Shown here piece by piece: positions 1 to 5,279 of a DNA stretch of 5,508 nt (positions are counted from its first letter, which is position 1; the number at the start of each line of letters is the position of its first letter). The translations under genes were made by a program, and so were the position numbers. The notes beneath the pieces were generated by a model. The model ran no database searches, was not told where the DNA came from, and was given only the letters and a program-made list of their open reading frames with translations. Source of the DNA: Casimicrobiaceae bacterium (GTDB taxonomy: Bacteria; Pseudomonadota; Gammaproteobacteria; Burkholderiales; Casimicrobiaceae); contig CATPAO010000204.1 in the NCBI GenBank assembly GCA_955652025.1, positions 1 to 5,508 on the forward strand, given 5' to 3'.

Positions 1-2
1 CG

Positions 3-140
3 GCCATCACGCCGGAAACGGTCGAATCCCAGACGCGGCGGCAGTACCAGGAGTTGCGCGAAGAGATCCTGCGCCGGAAGGCGAACGAGCCGCGGCCGCC
101 GTGTCTAGCGGTTAAGAATTGTACACAGGGATCGGGCTGA
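3..140 (+). CDS. C-terminal fragment of an unidentified protein (5' end outside window)
   Basis: An open frame enters from the left edge and ends at TGA 138-140, giving 45 residues. The first 33 codons look genuinely coding: about 30 of 33 end in G or C, and the peptide is a charged, probably helical stretch rich in Glu, Arg and Gln (it includes ESQTRRQYQELREEILRRK), ending in a Pro/Arg-rich tail. The last 12 codons (from 102) lose this bias, with TGT, CTA, GTT, AAT, TGT and ACA. The original stop may therefore have lain near 102 and the present end may read into former intergenic DNA. No family could be recognised from so short a tail. The gene converges with the DUF2252 gene on the other strand. 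The other two forward frames also stay open to about 107-115 but give compositions typical of shadows. Confidence 0.5.
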   Translation, partial: AITPETVESQTRRQYQELREEILRRKANEPRPPCLAVKNCTQGSG

Positions 141-156
141 GCCTTCGATTCGAGTC

Positions 157-180
157 GCGGCGCATCCAACAATACGCCGC
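157..180 (+). terminator. Possible weak hairpin after the left-edge gene
   Basis: GCGGCG (157-162) and CGCCGC (175-180) form a perfect 6-bp GC-only stem with a 12-nt loop, 17 nt after the stop codon at 140. There is no T-tract after it, so it is not a canonical intrinsic terminator. Such a stem can arise by chance in GC-rich DNA. Confidence 0.2.
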
Positions 181-688
181 CGCCCGCGGTCAGCGCGCAG
201 CTACGCGCCGGTCCCGCTCGGCGACCGCGAAGCCGCCCGCATCGGCATACACCGCACATTGGAGTGGTCATTTGAGCGCGTCGTGATCGGTCATCGTAGG
301 CTGACTCGCATGACGCACGTGTATCAATCGAGCGTGGTCTGGCTTGGCTCTAGGCTGGATTGCTGTTAAGGGCGTGATCGCAGGTGCCCGCCGCCATTCG
401 TCGGTGGCGTTGTCCGGCTCCGCTCTCATGCCGGAAGTACTGAACGATACGTCGCTTGGTCGGCGCGTGAATTTCGCCTCGTTTCGAGCTTTTCGCGCAG
501 CGATTTTAGGAGTCGAAAACCATCACCTGACTCGTTTGCGTCGCTCTGAGCGCGTTCTAGAGCGTCGACATTTTCGACAATACTGGTCGTCACTACTGCA
601 AATGAGTTTTTCAACGGAATAGGCCGGATGCGGTCATTCGGCAACTACTTCGTACGTAGACCAACGCTCTCGGCGCGGAGCAGAGATC

Positions 689-715
689 ATCGCCAGCTTC
701 GCCAGCTTCGCCATC
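689..715. repeat. Three tandem copies of a 9-bp unit
   Basis: ATCGCCAGC (689-697), TTCGCCAGC (698-706) and TTCGCCATC (707-715) follow each other without a gap, and a further TTCG starts at 716. The copies differ from each other at two or three positions at most. The array lies outside any gene, about 170 bp past the DUF2252 stop codon in that gene's direction of transcription. Confidence 0.85.
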
Positions 716-719
716 TTCG

Positions 720-754
720 TCCTGCGTCCTGCGCTCGGAGTTCTCGAGTCGCGA
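720..754. repeat. Heptamer tract beginning with an exact duplicate
   Basis: TCCTGCG occurs twice in tandem at 720-726 and 727-733. The next three 7-bp blocks (734-740, 741-747, 748-754) keep some likeness, with CTCG or TCGA/CGCGA cores, but are strongly diverged. Only the first two units are exact; the rest is included because the same 7-bp period recurs elsewhere in the window. Confidence 0.5.
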
Positions 755-790
755 ACGATGGCTAAGCGTTTGGACTTCGACGCGGGCGTT

Positions 791-804
791 GTACTCAGTA
801 CGGC
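791..804. repeat. GTAC-headed heptamer pair
   Basis: GTACTCA (791-797) is followed directly by GTACGGC (798-804), so two GTAC cores lie exactly 7 bp apart. GTACTCA also occurs at 5287-5293 inside a longer heptamer array. A pair like this could be chance on its own; its value is as a member of the recurring series. Confidence 0.45.
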
Positions 805-885
805 GGGCTATGCATTGCGTGCAAGTCCCGTATGTGAGCGACTCCCAACTCATTCAAACGCTCGGTGCGATTCGAGAGTCTGGAA

Positions 886-2262
886 TCAGGTCCCGTCCGT
901 TGCCTCTGCGCGGACTCGACCAGACTTGATTGCCTTGACCAATACCGAATGATCTTTCTCGGTCTGATCTGCGTATCGGCGTGCGAAGCGCCTCAAGGAT
1001 TGATCTGATGCATCGGTTCCACCTAGGTATCCACTAATGGCAGAAGCGTCGCCGGTCTTGGCATGTGCCCGCGCTACAGCCCAACCGCAGTAGTGTGCGT
1101 AATCGACGAATCCGCCAATTTGCAGGGTATCTAGGGACACCGTGATCTTCATGTCACGAAGTTGGCGGAAGTAGAGGTCAAGCGGCGGGTTGCTGATTGT
1201 GGACCAGCCCAAGAACATGTCACTGGCCGATTGCATCATGCGTTGCCCAACGACCACGCGTTCGCCCTGGTTACGGTAAGCGCTCTTCCCGGCGTACGGC
1301 TCGAGGACAGACGGCCGCGCCTGTTTGATCTGCAGGAAGAGGTAATCGTCGACGTCGGCTTGAAGCAGCGCCACTGCACAGACGGTACCCACACTGCCCA
1401 CACCGACCACCTTCATCGCGACGTCGACGACCTCATAGCGGTTGAATAGGGTTCGTCGCTCCGCGGGAAGGCTTTTGCGATACCGCAGAATTGCGTCCCG
1501 AAACAACCCGAAGAACGCCTTCTCGCGCGAAGGATGGAAGACGAGTGGAGGCTCGTCCTTGATGCGACGCTTGCCGTCAATAACCTCGGTGAGCTTGGGG
1601 AGCAGGCGTGCCGACATAGTGGCGGCATTGGCCCCGGACTGGGTCTCCTCTGAGCGCGGCGGCCTGACGCTAGAGGCGATCTCGACTACCTGCGCCGCAT
1701 CGATACGTGCGTACCACACCTGAAGCGTGGGCCATTGTGCATACTCCGCCAGCTTCTCGCGGTAGGCGCGGACGGCAGCGAGAACGGCGTCTGAGGATTC
1801 GCTTTCGGTGAAACCACGATAGCGACCCGCCACCATAATGCTCGCGGCGAGACGTTTGATGTCCCACTCCCAAGGCGCGGGCAGAGTCTCGTCAAAGTCA
1901 TTGATATCGAAAATGACGTTTCGCTCCGGCGTGGCGAAGGCACCAAAATTCATCAGATGGCAGTCGCCACATGCCTGCACACGGAGACCGGTGCTCGGCT
2001 CGTGCCCGAGATCAAATGCCATGATGTGGGCCGCCCCACGCAAAAACGCGAACGGCGATTGAATCATGCGTCCGTAGCGGATCGGAAGCAAATTCGGGAT
2101 ACGGCCGCTATCGCTTTGGGCAAGCATCGCGAGGAGATCGCGGCCCTTCTTCTGTACCTTCCATTGGGAGTGTGCAGATCGGGGGGTGCGCTTTCGCAGC
2201 GTTTTTCCATATTCCAGGCGCCCTGCGCGTAGCGACTGGACCGTTGATTGACGCTTCGCCAT
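886..2262 (-). CDS. DUF2252 family protein (kinase/APH-like motifs)
   Basis: Complete 458-residue protein, a usual length for DUF2252. Hallmarks seen in order: SPFAFLRGAA (69-78), CGDCHLMNFG (98-107), FDINDFDETLP (118-128), PWEWDIKRLAAS (130-141), KVVGVGSVGT (284-293), LQIKQA (310-315) followed by Glu321, GERVVVGQRMMQSASD (333-348), LYFRQLRDMK (363-372), AVARAHAKTGDA (395-406) and YADQTEKDH (430-438). The family has no established reaction. GDCHLMN followed by DFD and WDIKRLA resembles the catalytic loop, metal site and next helix of aminoglycoside phosphotransferase-like kinases. The GVGSVGT plus Lys313 segment resembles a kinase glycine loop and ATP lysine, but comes after them. I infer a nucleotide-binding, possibly phosphotransferase, cytoplasmic protein. 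No signal peptide or membrane segment is seen. The ATG at 2262 has a good Shine-Dalgarno 7 nt upstream. By rough count GC3 at its 5' end (about 65%) is lower than in the reductase gene (about 82%). Confidence 0.93.
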   Translation of the reverse strand: MAKRQSTVQSLRAGRLEYGKTLRKRTPRSAHSQWKVQKKGRDLLAMLAQSDSGRIPNLLPIRYGRMIQSPFAFLRGAAHIMAFDLGHEPSTGLRVQACGDCHLMNFGAFATPERNVIFDINDFDETLPAPWEWDIKRLAASIMVAGRYRGFTESESSDAVLAAVRAYREKLAEYAQWPTLQVWYARIDAAQVVEIASSVRPPRSEETQSGANAATMSARLLPKLTEVIDGKRRIKDEPPLVFHPSREKAFFGLFRDAILRYRKSLPAERRTLFNRYEVVDVAMKVVGVGSVGTVCAVALLQADVDDYLFLQIKQARPSVLEPYAGKSAYRNQGERVVVGQRMMQSASDMFLGWSTISNPPLDLYFRQLRDMKITVSLDTLQIGGFVDYAHYCGWAVARAHAKTGDASAISGYLGGTDASDQSLRRFARRYADQTEKDHSVLVKAIKSGRVRAEATDGT

Positions 2263-2269
2263 TTACTAA

Positions 2270-2278
2270 CCTTTCCCC
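2270..2278 (-). promoter_or_regulatory. Ribosome binding site of the DUF2252 gene
   Basis: Read on the minus strand this is GGGGAAAGG, ending 7 nt before the ATG at 2262. It supports that start over downstream Met codons. Confidence 0.7.
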
Positions 2279-2312
2279 GTGAGTCAGCCGCCATAGTGCG
2301 TGTAACGTCAGG

Positions 2313-2339
2313 AATATACCAACCAAGCCTGAATAGGCT
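2313..2339 (-). promoter_or_regulatory. Possible -10 element and small palindrome upstream of DUF2252
   Basis: On the minus strand TATATT (2318-2313) matches a -10 box in five of six positions and lies about 50 nt upstream of the ATG. No good -35 was found at 16-18 nt spacing. Just upstream is AGCCT (2326-2330), GAAT, AGGCT (2335-2339), a perfect 5-bp inverted repeat placed where a regulator could bind between -35 and -10. Both parts are short enough to be chance. Confidence 0.25.
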
Positions 2340-2478
2340 GAGAGGCCATCGCAATCGTTGCAGCAATCTCCACGCGCCACCGTCAGACGCGGGGATGGGA
2401 CGCGGTTCGTCGTACTACCTACTAGGTGCGGCACGCCAAAACTCTGTGACAAGTACGCTCTCAGTCATCCATCCAGAG

Positions 2479-2522
2479 CGCTCGGTACGACGAGCGAAGC
2501 GATGATGAAGCGGGCGTCGTAC
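2479..2522. repeat. Overlapping inverted repeats sharing GTACGACG
   Basis: CGCTCG (2479-2484) and CGAGCG (2491-2496) are perfect arms around a 6-nt GTACGA loop. Overlapping this, GTACGACG (2485-2492) pairs perfectly with CGTCGTAC (2515-2522) at a distance of 22 nt. The two foldings exclude each other. The 12-mer CTCGGTACGACG (2481-2492) recurs at 5111-5122 upstream of the binding-protein gene. Confidence 0.6.
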
Positions 2523-2555
2523 GAATAACCAGGGACGAAGCGCCTTGTTCTACGA

Positions 2556-2569
2556 ATTTCGTACGAAAT
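2556..2569. repeat. Perfect 14-bp palindrome centred on CGTACG
   Basis: ATTTCGTACGAAAT reads the same on both strands. The symmetry stops at the next base on each side. It has the form of a dimeric regulator site, but is far (about 290 bp) from the DUF2252 start, so its role is open; it may simply belong to the repeat family around it. Confidence 0.65.
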
Positions 2570-2585
2570 CGACGCGCTTTGGGCA

Positions 2586-2615
2586 AAGTACGAGGTACTT
2601 CGTACGTCATTCGTT
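2586..2615. repeat. GTAC heptamer array with embedded inverted repeat
   Basis: GTACGAG starts at 2588, GTACTTC at 2595 and GTACGTC at 2602: three GTAC cores exactly 7 bp apart, followed by a diverged unit, ATTCGTT (2609-2615). Within it AAGTAC (2586-2591) and GTACTT (2595-2600) are perfect inverted arms with a 3-nt gap, and CGTACG (2601-2606) is itself a palindrome. TACTTCGTACGT (2596-2607) also occurs at 646-657. Confidence 0.7.
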
Positions 2616-2713
2616 GCTGTATTTGCTCAGCGCGACTGGCCATTTTCTGTGGGTTCAGTTAGCGGTTGCCGCTTGGATAGTAGGATCGTGACGATGAGCG
2701 CTTCGTCGCGCGT

Positions 2714-2748
2714 GTCCGCTGTCCGTGCGCCATGCGCCATGCGCCTCA
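2714..2748. repeat. Five-unit degenerate heptamer tract ending on the reductase stop codon
   Basis: Seven-bp blocks start at 2714 (GTCCGCT), 2721 (GTCCGTG), 2728 (CGCCATG), 2735 (CGCCATG) and 2742 (CGCCTCA). Units 1-2 share five bases and units 3-4 are identical. The last block contains the reductase stop codon (complement of TCA 2746-2748), so the tract abuts or slightly enters the gene's 3' end. On the reductase's strand the repeats run downstream of the gene. Confidence 0.7.
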
Positions 2749-3693
2749 GGCACTCGCCTGGTCGAGCACTTGAATGGCGTCGGCGTCCAACGCAAGGTGG
2801 GTCGCCGCGATCAATTCGTTCAGCTGATGGATTGACGTTGCGCTGGCAATCGGCGCGGTGACGCTCGGTCGCGCGATCAGCCAAGCCAGCGCGACTTGTG
2901 CCGGCGTGGCGCGGTATCGGCTCCCGACCGCGTCGAGTGCGGCGAGTATTCTCAGCCCGCGGGGGTGCAGGTATTTCTGTATTCCCGGTCCACGCGGGCT
3001 CTTGGCGAAGTCTGCCTCGCTGCGATATTTCCCAGTGAGGAATCCGGAGGCGAGCGAGAAATACGTGATAACGCCGAGCTGCTCGCGCACGCACACGTCT
3101 TCCAACGCGCCCTCGAAGCTGCCGCGGTCGTACAGGTTGTAGAGCGGTTGCAGCGTTTCGTAGCGTGGATACCTGTGCTGTTTGCTGACCTCCAGGGCCT
3201 GCGCCAGGCGCTCGGCGGTGAGATTGGAGGCACCGATGGCCTTGACCTTGCCTTGCCGTAGCAAAAGGGCATGGGCCTCGAGCGTCTCATCGAGCGGCGT
3301 CTTGTCGTCGTCCCAATGCGATTGGTAGAGGTCGATGGAATCGACCTTAAGTCGTCGCAGTGAGCGCTCGACGGCCTGCACGATGTAGTCCTTGCGCAGG
3401 CATTTGTATCCCAAGCCCATGTCGGAGCCGACTTTGGTAGCGATGATGACATCGTGGTGGCGGCCTCGCCGCGCGACCCAACGGCCGAGAATAGTTTCCG
3501 ATTCGCCACCGACGTGACCTGCCGCCCAGCGCGAGTACGAATCCGCGGTGTCGATCAAGTTGAATCCGGCGTCGACGAAAGCGTCGAGCAAGTGGAACGA
3601 GGTCGGCTCGTCGACTGTCCAACCGAGAACGTTGCCCCCGAATGCGACGGGCGCGACCTTGAACCCGGTGCGACCAAGCGCGCGCTTTTCCAT
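2746..3693 (-). CDS. Aldo/keto reductase, NAD(P)H-dependent
   Basis: A 315-residue cytosolic TIM-barrel oxidoreductase that reduces an aldehyde or ketone with NAD(P)H. The AKR tetrad is complete: Asp48 and Tyr53 (in IDTADSY), Lys87 (in IATKVG) and His126 (in LYQSHWDD). Other family marks are GASN (154-157), LQPLYNLYDR (181-190), SLASGFLTGKY (213-223) and the cofactor-binding end PIASATSIHQLNEL (281-294). Length is normal for this branch (COG0667-like, with the SYSRW...GGESETILGRW segment). The substrate cannot be told from sequence. The ATG at 3693 is chosen because GAGGGTGG lies a proper distance upstream and the protein then begins MEKRALGRTG, as relatives do. An in-frame GTG at 3723 would add 10 residues but falls at the likely transcription start. 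It is codirectional with its neighbours but separated by 308 and 483 bp, so it is probably monocistronic. Confidence 0.95.
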   Translation of the reverse strand: MEKRALGRTGFKVAPVAFGGNVLGWTVDEPTSFHLLDAFVDAGFNLIDTADSYSRWAAGHVGGESETILGRWVARRGRHHDVIIATKVGSDMGLGYKCLRKDYIVQAVERSLRRLKVDSIDLYQSHWDDDKTPLDETLEAHALLLRQGKVKAIGASNLTAERLAQALEVSKQHRYPRYETLQPLYNLYDRGSFEGALEDVCVREQLGVITYFSLASGFLTGKYRSEADFAKSPRGPGIQKYLHPRGLRILAALDAVGSRYRATPAQVALAWLIARPSVTAPIASATSIHQLNELIAATHLALDADAIQVLDQASA

Positions 3694-3700
3694 AAATTGC

Positions 3701-3708
3701 CCACCCTC
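3701..3708 (-). promoter_or_regulatory. Ribosome binding site of the reductase gene
   Basis: The minus strand reads GAGGGTGG here, 7 nt before the ATG at 3693. It decides the start in favour of that ATG over the in-frame GTG at 3723. Confidence 0.6.
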
Positions 3709-3731
3709 AAACAACTCTAGCACGCGAGGTC

Positions 3732-3760
3732 CCTAGAACGCGCAGTAGCGATGGTGTCAA
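3732..3760 (-). promoter_or_regulatory. Candidate sigma-70 promoter of the reductase gene
   Basis: On the minus strand TTGACA (3760-3755) is a perfect -35 box. After a 17-nt spacer comes TCTAGG (3737-3732), a poor -10 with three of six matches. Transcription would begin near 3725, leaving a leader of about 30 nt with the Shine-Dalgarno in it. The fit of spacing and position is good; the -10 is weak. Confidence 0.4.
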
Positions 3761-4001
3761 ACTGGCGCTCCTCAGATCAAAGGACATTTATGCCGAATAT
3801 CGGGCTAGGAACCTTGTACGAAGGATTGAGGTGATTAGCGGAGTGCGAAGCGCTAGCGTGACTACCGGTCTACCTCCGCGTAGTTCCCGAAAGGGTTCCT
3901 GTTTGGTGAACGCAAGCCGGCGCCCCGAGGCAAGAAATGCAGCAAGCTAAGAGCGGCGAATCGCCCAAAGCGCCATCTCAATTTGGCAGTCGACCCGTGG
4001 T

Positions 4002-4973
4002 CTATTCCGGCTTTAGCTTCTGTTCCTCGGCCACCCTCTTGTAGGTTTCGTATTCCACCTTAATCTGCTGCGCGAACTGCGCCGGCGTATTACCGATGAT
4101 GGTCGAACCGGTGTCTTCGATACGCGCCCGAACTTGTGGGTCCCCGAGCGCGCTCTTGACGGCATCATGCACTTTCGTAACGACCTCCAGCGGCAGACCC
4201 TTGGGGCCGTAAATCCCGTAGAAGGCCACGCGGTTGACTTGGGGCAGCCCCACCTCGCTCAGGGTGGGAACGCCGGGCAACGCGGCGACTCGCTTATCCG
4301 CGGCAACCACGATCGGGATGAGTCGCCCCTGCTTTATAAACGGCAGCGACGACGGCAGGTTGTCGAGGAGGATCGGCACCTGGCCTCCGACCACGTCATT
4401 CAGCGCCGGCCCGGCGCCCCTGTACGGCACGTGGACGATCGAGGTGCCTGTTTGTGCCTTGAAGAGCTCCATCTGCATGTGCGTGATGGAGCCGGTACCC
4501 GTGCTAGCGTAGCTGTACTTGTCCGGATTTTTCCTCAGCTCAGCAATAAACCCTTCGTAGTCCCGAGCCGGGAAAGATGGATTCACCTCGATCACGTTGG
4601 GCGTGGATGCAATATTGATGATTGGCGTGAAATCCGTGAGTGGGTCATAGGGCACATTGGCTTGCATGACCGGTGCCGTAGCCACCGTGGATACCGTCGC
4701 TATGCCGAGGCTGTAACCGTCCGGTGCGGCCTTTGCCGTCTCGTTGGCGCCGATGACGCCACCGGCACCAGCACGGTTTTCTACGACCATCGGCTGTCCC
4801 AAGTGAGGCAGGATCTTGGACGTCACCACGCGGGCGATGATGTCGGTGGTGCCGCCGGGGGCAAACGGGACGACCAGCTTTACCGGCTTGCTCGGATAGG
4901 TCTGCGCGAATACCCCCGCTGCCATCGCCACGGCCGTCGTCGCGATGCCCCTCCACATAGTCCTGCGCGTCAT
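4002..4973 (-). CDS. Bug/TctC-family tripartite tricarboxylate transporter substrate-binding protein
   Basis: A 323-residue periplasmic solute-binding protein. Residues 1-23 form a Sec signal peptide: Arg3, Arg4 and Arg8, a hydrophobic run (GIATTAVAMAAGVFA), and likely cleavage after Ala23 (VFA before QTYPSK). There is no lipobox Cys. The mature protein shows the family signature in order: YPSKPVKLVVPFAPGGTTD (26-44), VENRAGAGGVIGAN (64-77), PDGYSLG (84-90), YASTGTGSITHM (155-166), HVPYRGAGPALNDVVGGQV (181-199), LPGVPTLSEVGLP (232-244) and YGIYGPKGLP (252-261). Family members bind small carboxylates or related organic solutes and may pass them to TctA/TctB; the ligand here is unknown. No TctA/TctB genes are visible, as is common for the many orphan Bug proteins of Burkholderiales. 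The start at 4973 keeps the Arg-rich n-region and has GAGG 5 nt upstream. Confidence 0.96.
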   Translation of the reverse strand: MTRRTMWRGIATTAVAMAAGVFAQTYPSKPVKLVVPFAPGGTTDIIARVVTSKILPHLGQPMVVENRAGAGGVIGANETAKAAPDGYSLGIATVSTVATAPVMQANVPYDPLTDFTPIINIASTPNVIEVNPSFPARDYEGFIAELRKNPDKYSYASTGTGSITHMQMELFKAQTGTSIVHVPYRGAGPALNDVVGGQVPILLDNLPSSLPFIKQGRLIPIVVAADKRVAALPGVPTLSEVGLPQVNRVAFYGIYGPKGLPLEVVTKVHDAVKSALGDPQVRARIEDTGSTIIGNTPAQFAQQIKVEYETYKRVAEEQKLKPE

Positions 4974-4976
4974 GTG

Positions 4977-4982
4977 CTCCTC
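4977..4982 (-). promoter_or_regulatory. Ribosome binding site of the binding-protein gene
   Basis: The minus strand reads GAGGAG then CAC before the ATG. Counted from the GAGG core the spacing is 5 nt; counted from AGGAG it is only 3 nt, shorter than usual. The next in-frame Met (codon 6) would be 18 nt from AGGAG, too far. Confidence 0.6.
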
Positions 4983-5005
4983 GTTTCACTCGTCCAAAGA
5001 ATCTG

Positions 5006-5031
5006 GTCGCAGCGCACTGCGACTGATATTA
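5006..5031 (-). promoter_or_regulatory. Palindromic site overlapping a possible promoter of the binding-protein gene
   Basis: GTCGCAG (5006-5012) and CTGCGAC (5017-5023) are perfect 7-bp arms with a 4-nt gap. Just upstream on the minus strand is TAATAT (5031-5026), four of six matches to a -10 box. Transcription would then start near 5019, inside the palindrome, which is a usual place for a repressor operator; alternatively the sequence forms a hairpin at the start of the leader. No convincing -35 was found (TCGAAG at 17 nt). Bug genes are often next to LysR- or GntR-type regulators, but none is in view. Confidence 0.4.
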
Positions 5032-5096
5032 CTCCGCCGCACGTTCGTCTTCGAGTTCTCCGATGATGAGATCGCCCCGCGCACGGGTTCCGATCG

Positions 5097-5114
5097 CGAG
5101 AGTCGCCACTCTCG
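5097..5114. repeat. Perfect inverted repeat, 7-bp arms and 4-nt loop
   Basis: CGAGAGT (5097-5103) and ACTCTCG (5108-5114) pair perfectly around CGCC. It has the same 7-4-7 geometry as the palindrome at 5006-5023 but a different sequence. No T-tract follows on either strand, so it is not a terminator. It lies 124 bp upstream of the binding-protein start and runs straight into a GTACGAC heptamer (5115-5121). Confidence 0.65.
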
Positions 5115-5142
5115 GTACGACGGTCTGGCAGTCGAACGGCGC

Positions 5143-5177
5143 GCTTCGTAACGTCGACGAAGCTGAACGTGCTTCGT
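5143..5177. repeat. GCTTCGT direct and inverted copies in 7-bp register
   Basis: GCTTCGT occurs at 5143-5149 and again at 5171-5177, 28 bp apart. Its exact reverse complement ACGAAGC lies at 5157-5163, 14 bp from the first. The first and second form a perfect 7-bp stem with a 7-nt loop. All three positions fall in one 7-bp register. Confidence 0.65.
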
Positions 5178-5279
5178 TCCTGATACTCAGACCGTACAAC
5201 CAGCTGCTGAGAATCGAGGGGCCGATTGTGAAGTAGGCTGATGGACCTTCGCCCGAGCACGTGGTGCGGGGGGAGCGCG

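Larger units (their letters stand above)
141..885. other. Gene-free stretch between convergent genes
   Basis: No convincing coding region was found in any frame. The open frames here are under 100 codons, begin with weak starts or lack a ribosome site, and give unfamiliar peptides. 141-640 shows nothing beyond GC-rich simple sequence. 641-804 changes character. It holds the sequence TACTTCGTACGT (646-657, also at 2596-2607), a triple 9-bp repeat (689-715), heptamers (720-754) and a GTAC-headed heptamer pair (791-804). It lies between two convergent genes, so a terminator for both would be expected, but no hairpin with a T-tract was seen. Confidence 0.7.
2263..2745. other. Repeat-rich intergenic stretch
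   Basis: No gene is supported in these 483 bp. The first 80 bp are the DUF2252 leader. From 2412 on the tetramer GTAC occurs eight times (2412, 2453, 2485, 2519, 2561, 2588, 2595, 2602), against roughly 2-3 per kb in the coding regions of this window by my count. Several palindromes use it as their centre or edge. 2714-2748 is a separate heptamer tract running into the reductase stop codon. Smaller items include the interrupted palindrome ACCTA-C-TAGGT at 2417-2427. Confidence 0.75.
3694..4001. other. Intergenic stretch between binding-protein and reductase genes
   Basis: No gene is supported. The part next to the reductase holds its ribosome site and promoter candidate. The part next to the binding-protein stop codon holds only short symmetries: GGCGAATCGCC (3955-3965) and a CCC-GAAA-GGG hairpin near 3887-3896. 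Neither is followed by a T-tract on the minus strand, so no terminator is called. One GTAC (3816) is present; no period-7 array was found here. Confidence 0.65.

Noticed and set aside
17..34. tRNA T-arm-like sequence GGTCGAATCC
   Set aside because: It lacks the full GGTTCGAATCC pattern, and no acceptor or anticodon stems can be built around it; it lies in a coding frame.
344..622. 92-codon plus-strand open frame in the left gene-free stretch
   Set aside because: It begins at TTG without a ribosome site, its peptide resembles no family I know, and GC-rich DNA gives frames of this size by chance.
689..754. CRISPR-like array
   Set aside because: The units are 7-9 bp and contiguous, without spacers, so this is a simple tandem repeat.
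3694..3723. Ten-codon N-terminal extension of the reductase from GTG 3723
   Set aside because: The ATG at 3693 has the better ribosome site and gives the usual AKR N-terminus; the GTG would sit at the predicted transcription start.
550..3743. 11-bp inverted match GCGCGTTCTAG (550-560) to CTAGAACGCGC (3733-3743)
   Set aside because: In 5.5 kb several 11-bp matches over both strands are expected by chance. The shared 12-mers (646/2596 and 2481/5111) are only slightly better and are not used as stand-alone evidence.
3955..3965. Terminator of the binding-protein gene at GGCGAATCGCC
   Set aside because: The stem is only 4 bp with a 3-nt loop and no T-tract follows on the minus strand.
4134..5066. 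310-codon plus-strand open frame
   Set aside because: It lies antisense over the binding-protein gene, whose protein has an unmistakable family signature; the Arg/His/Gly-rich peptide is a typical shadow.
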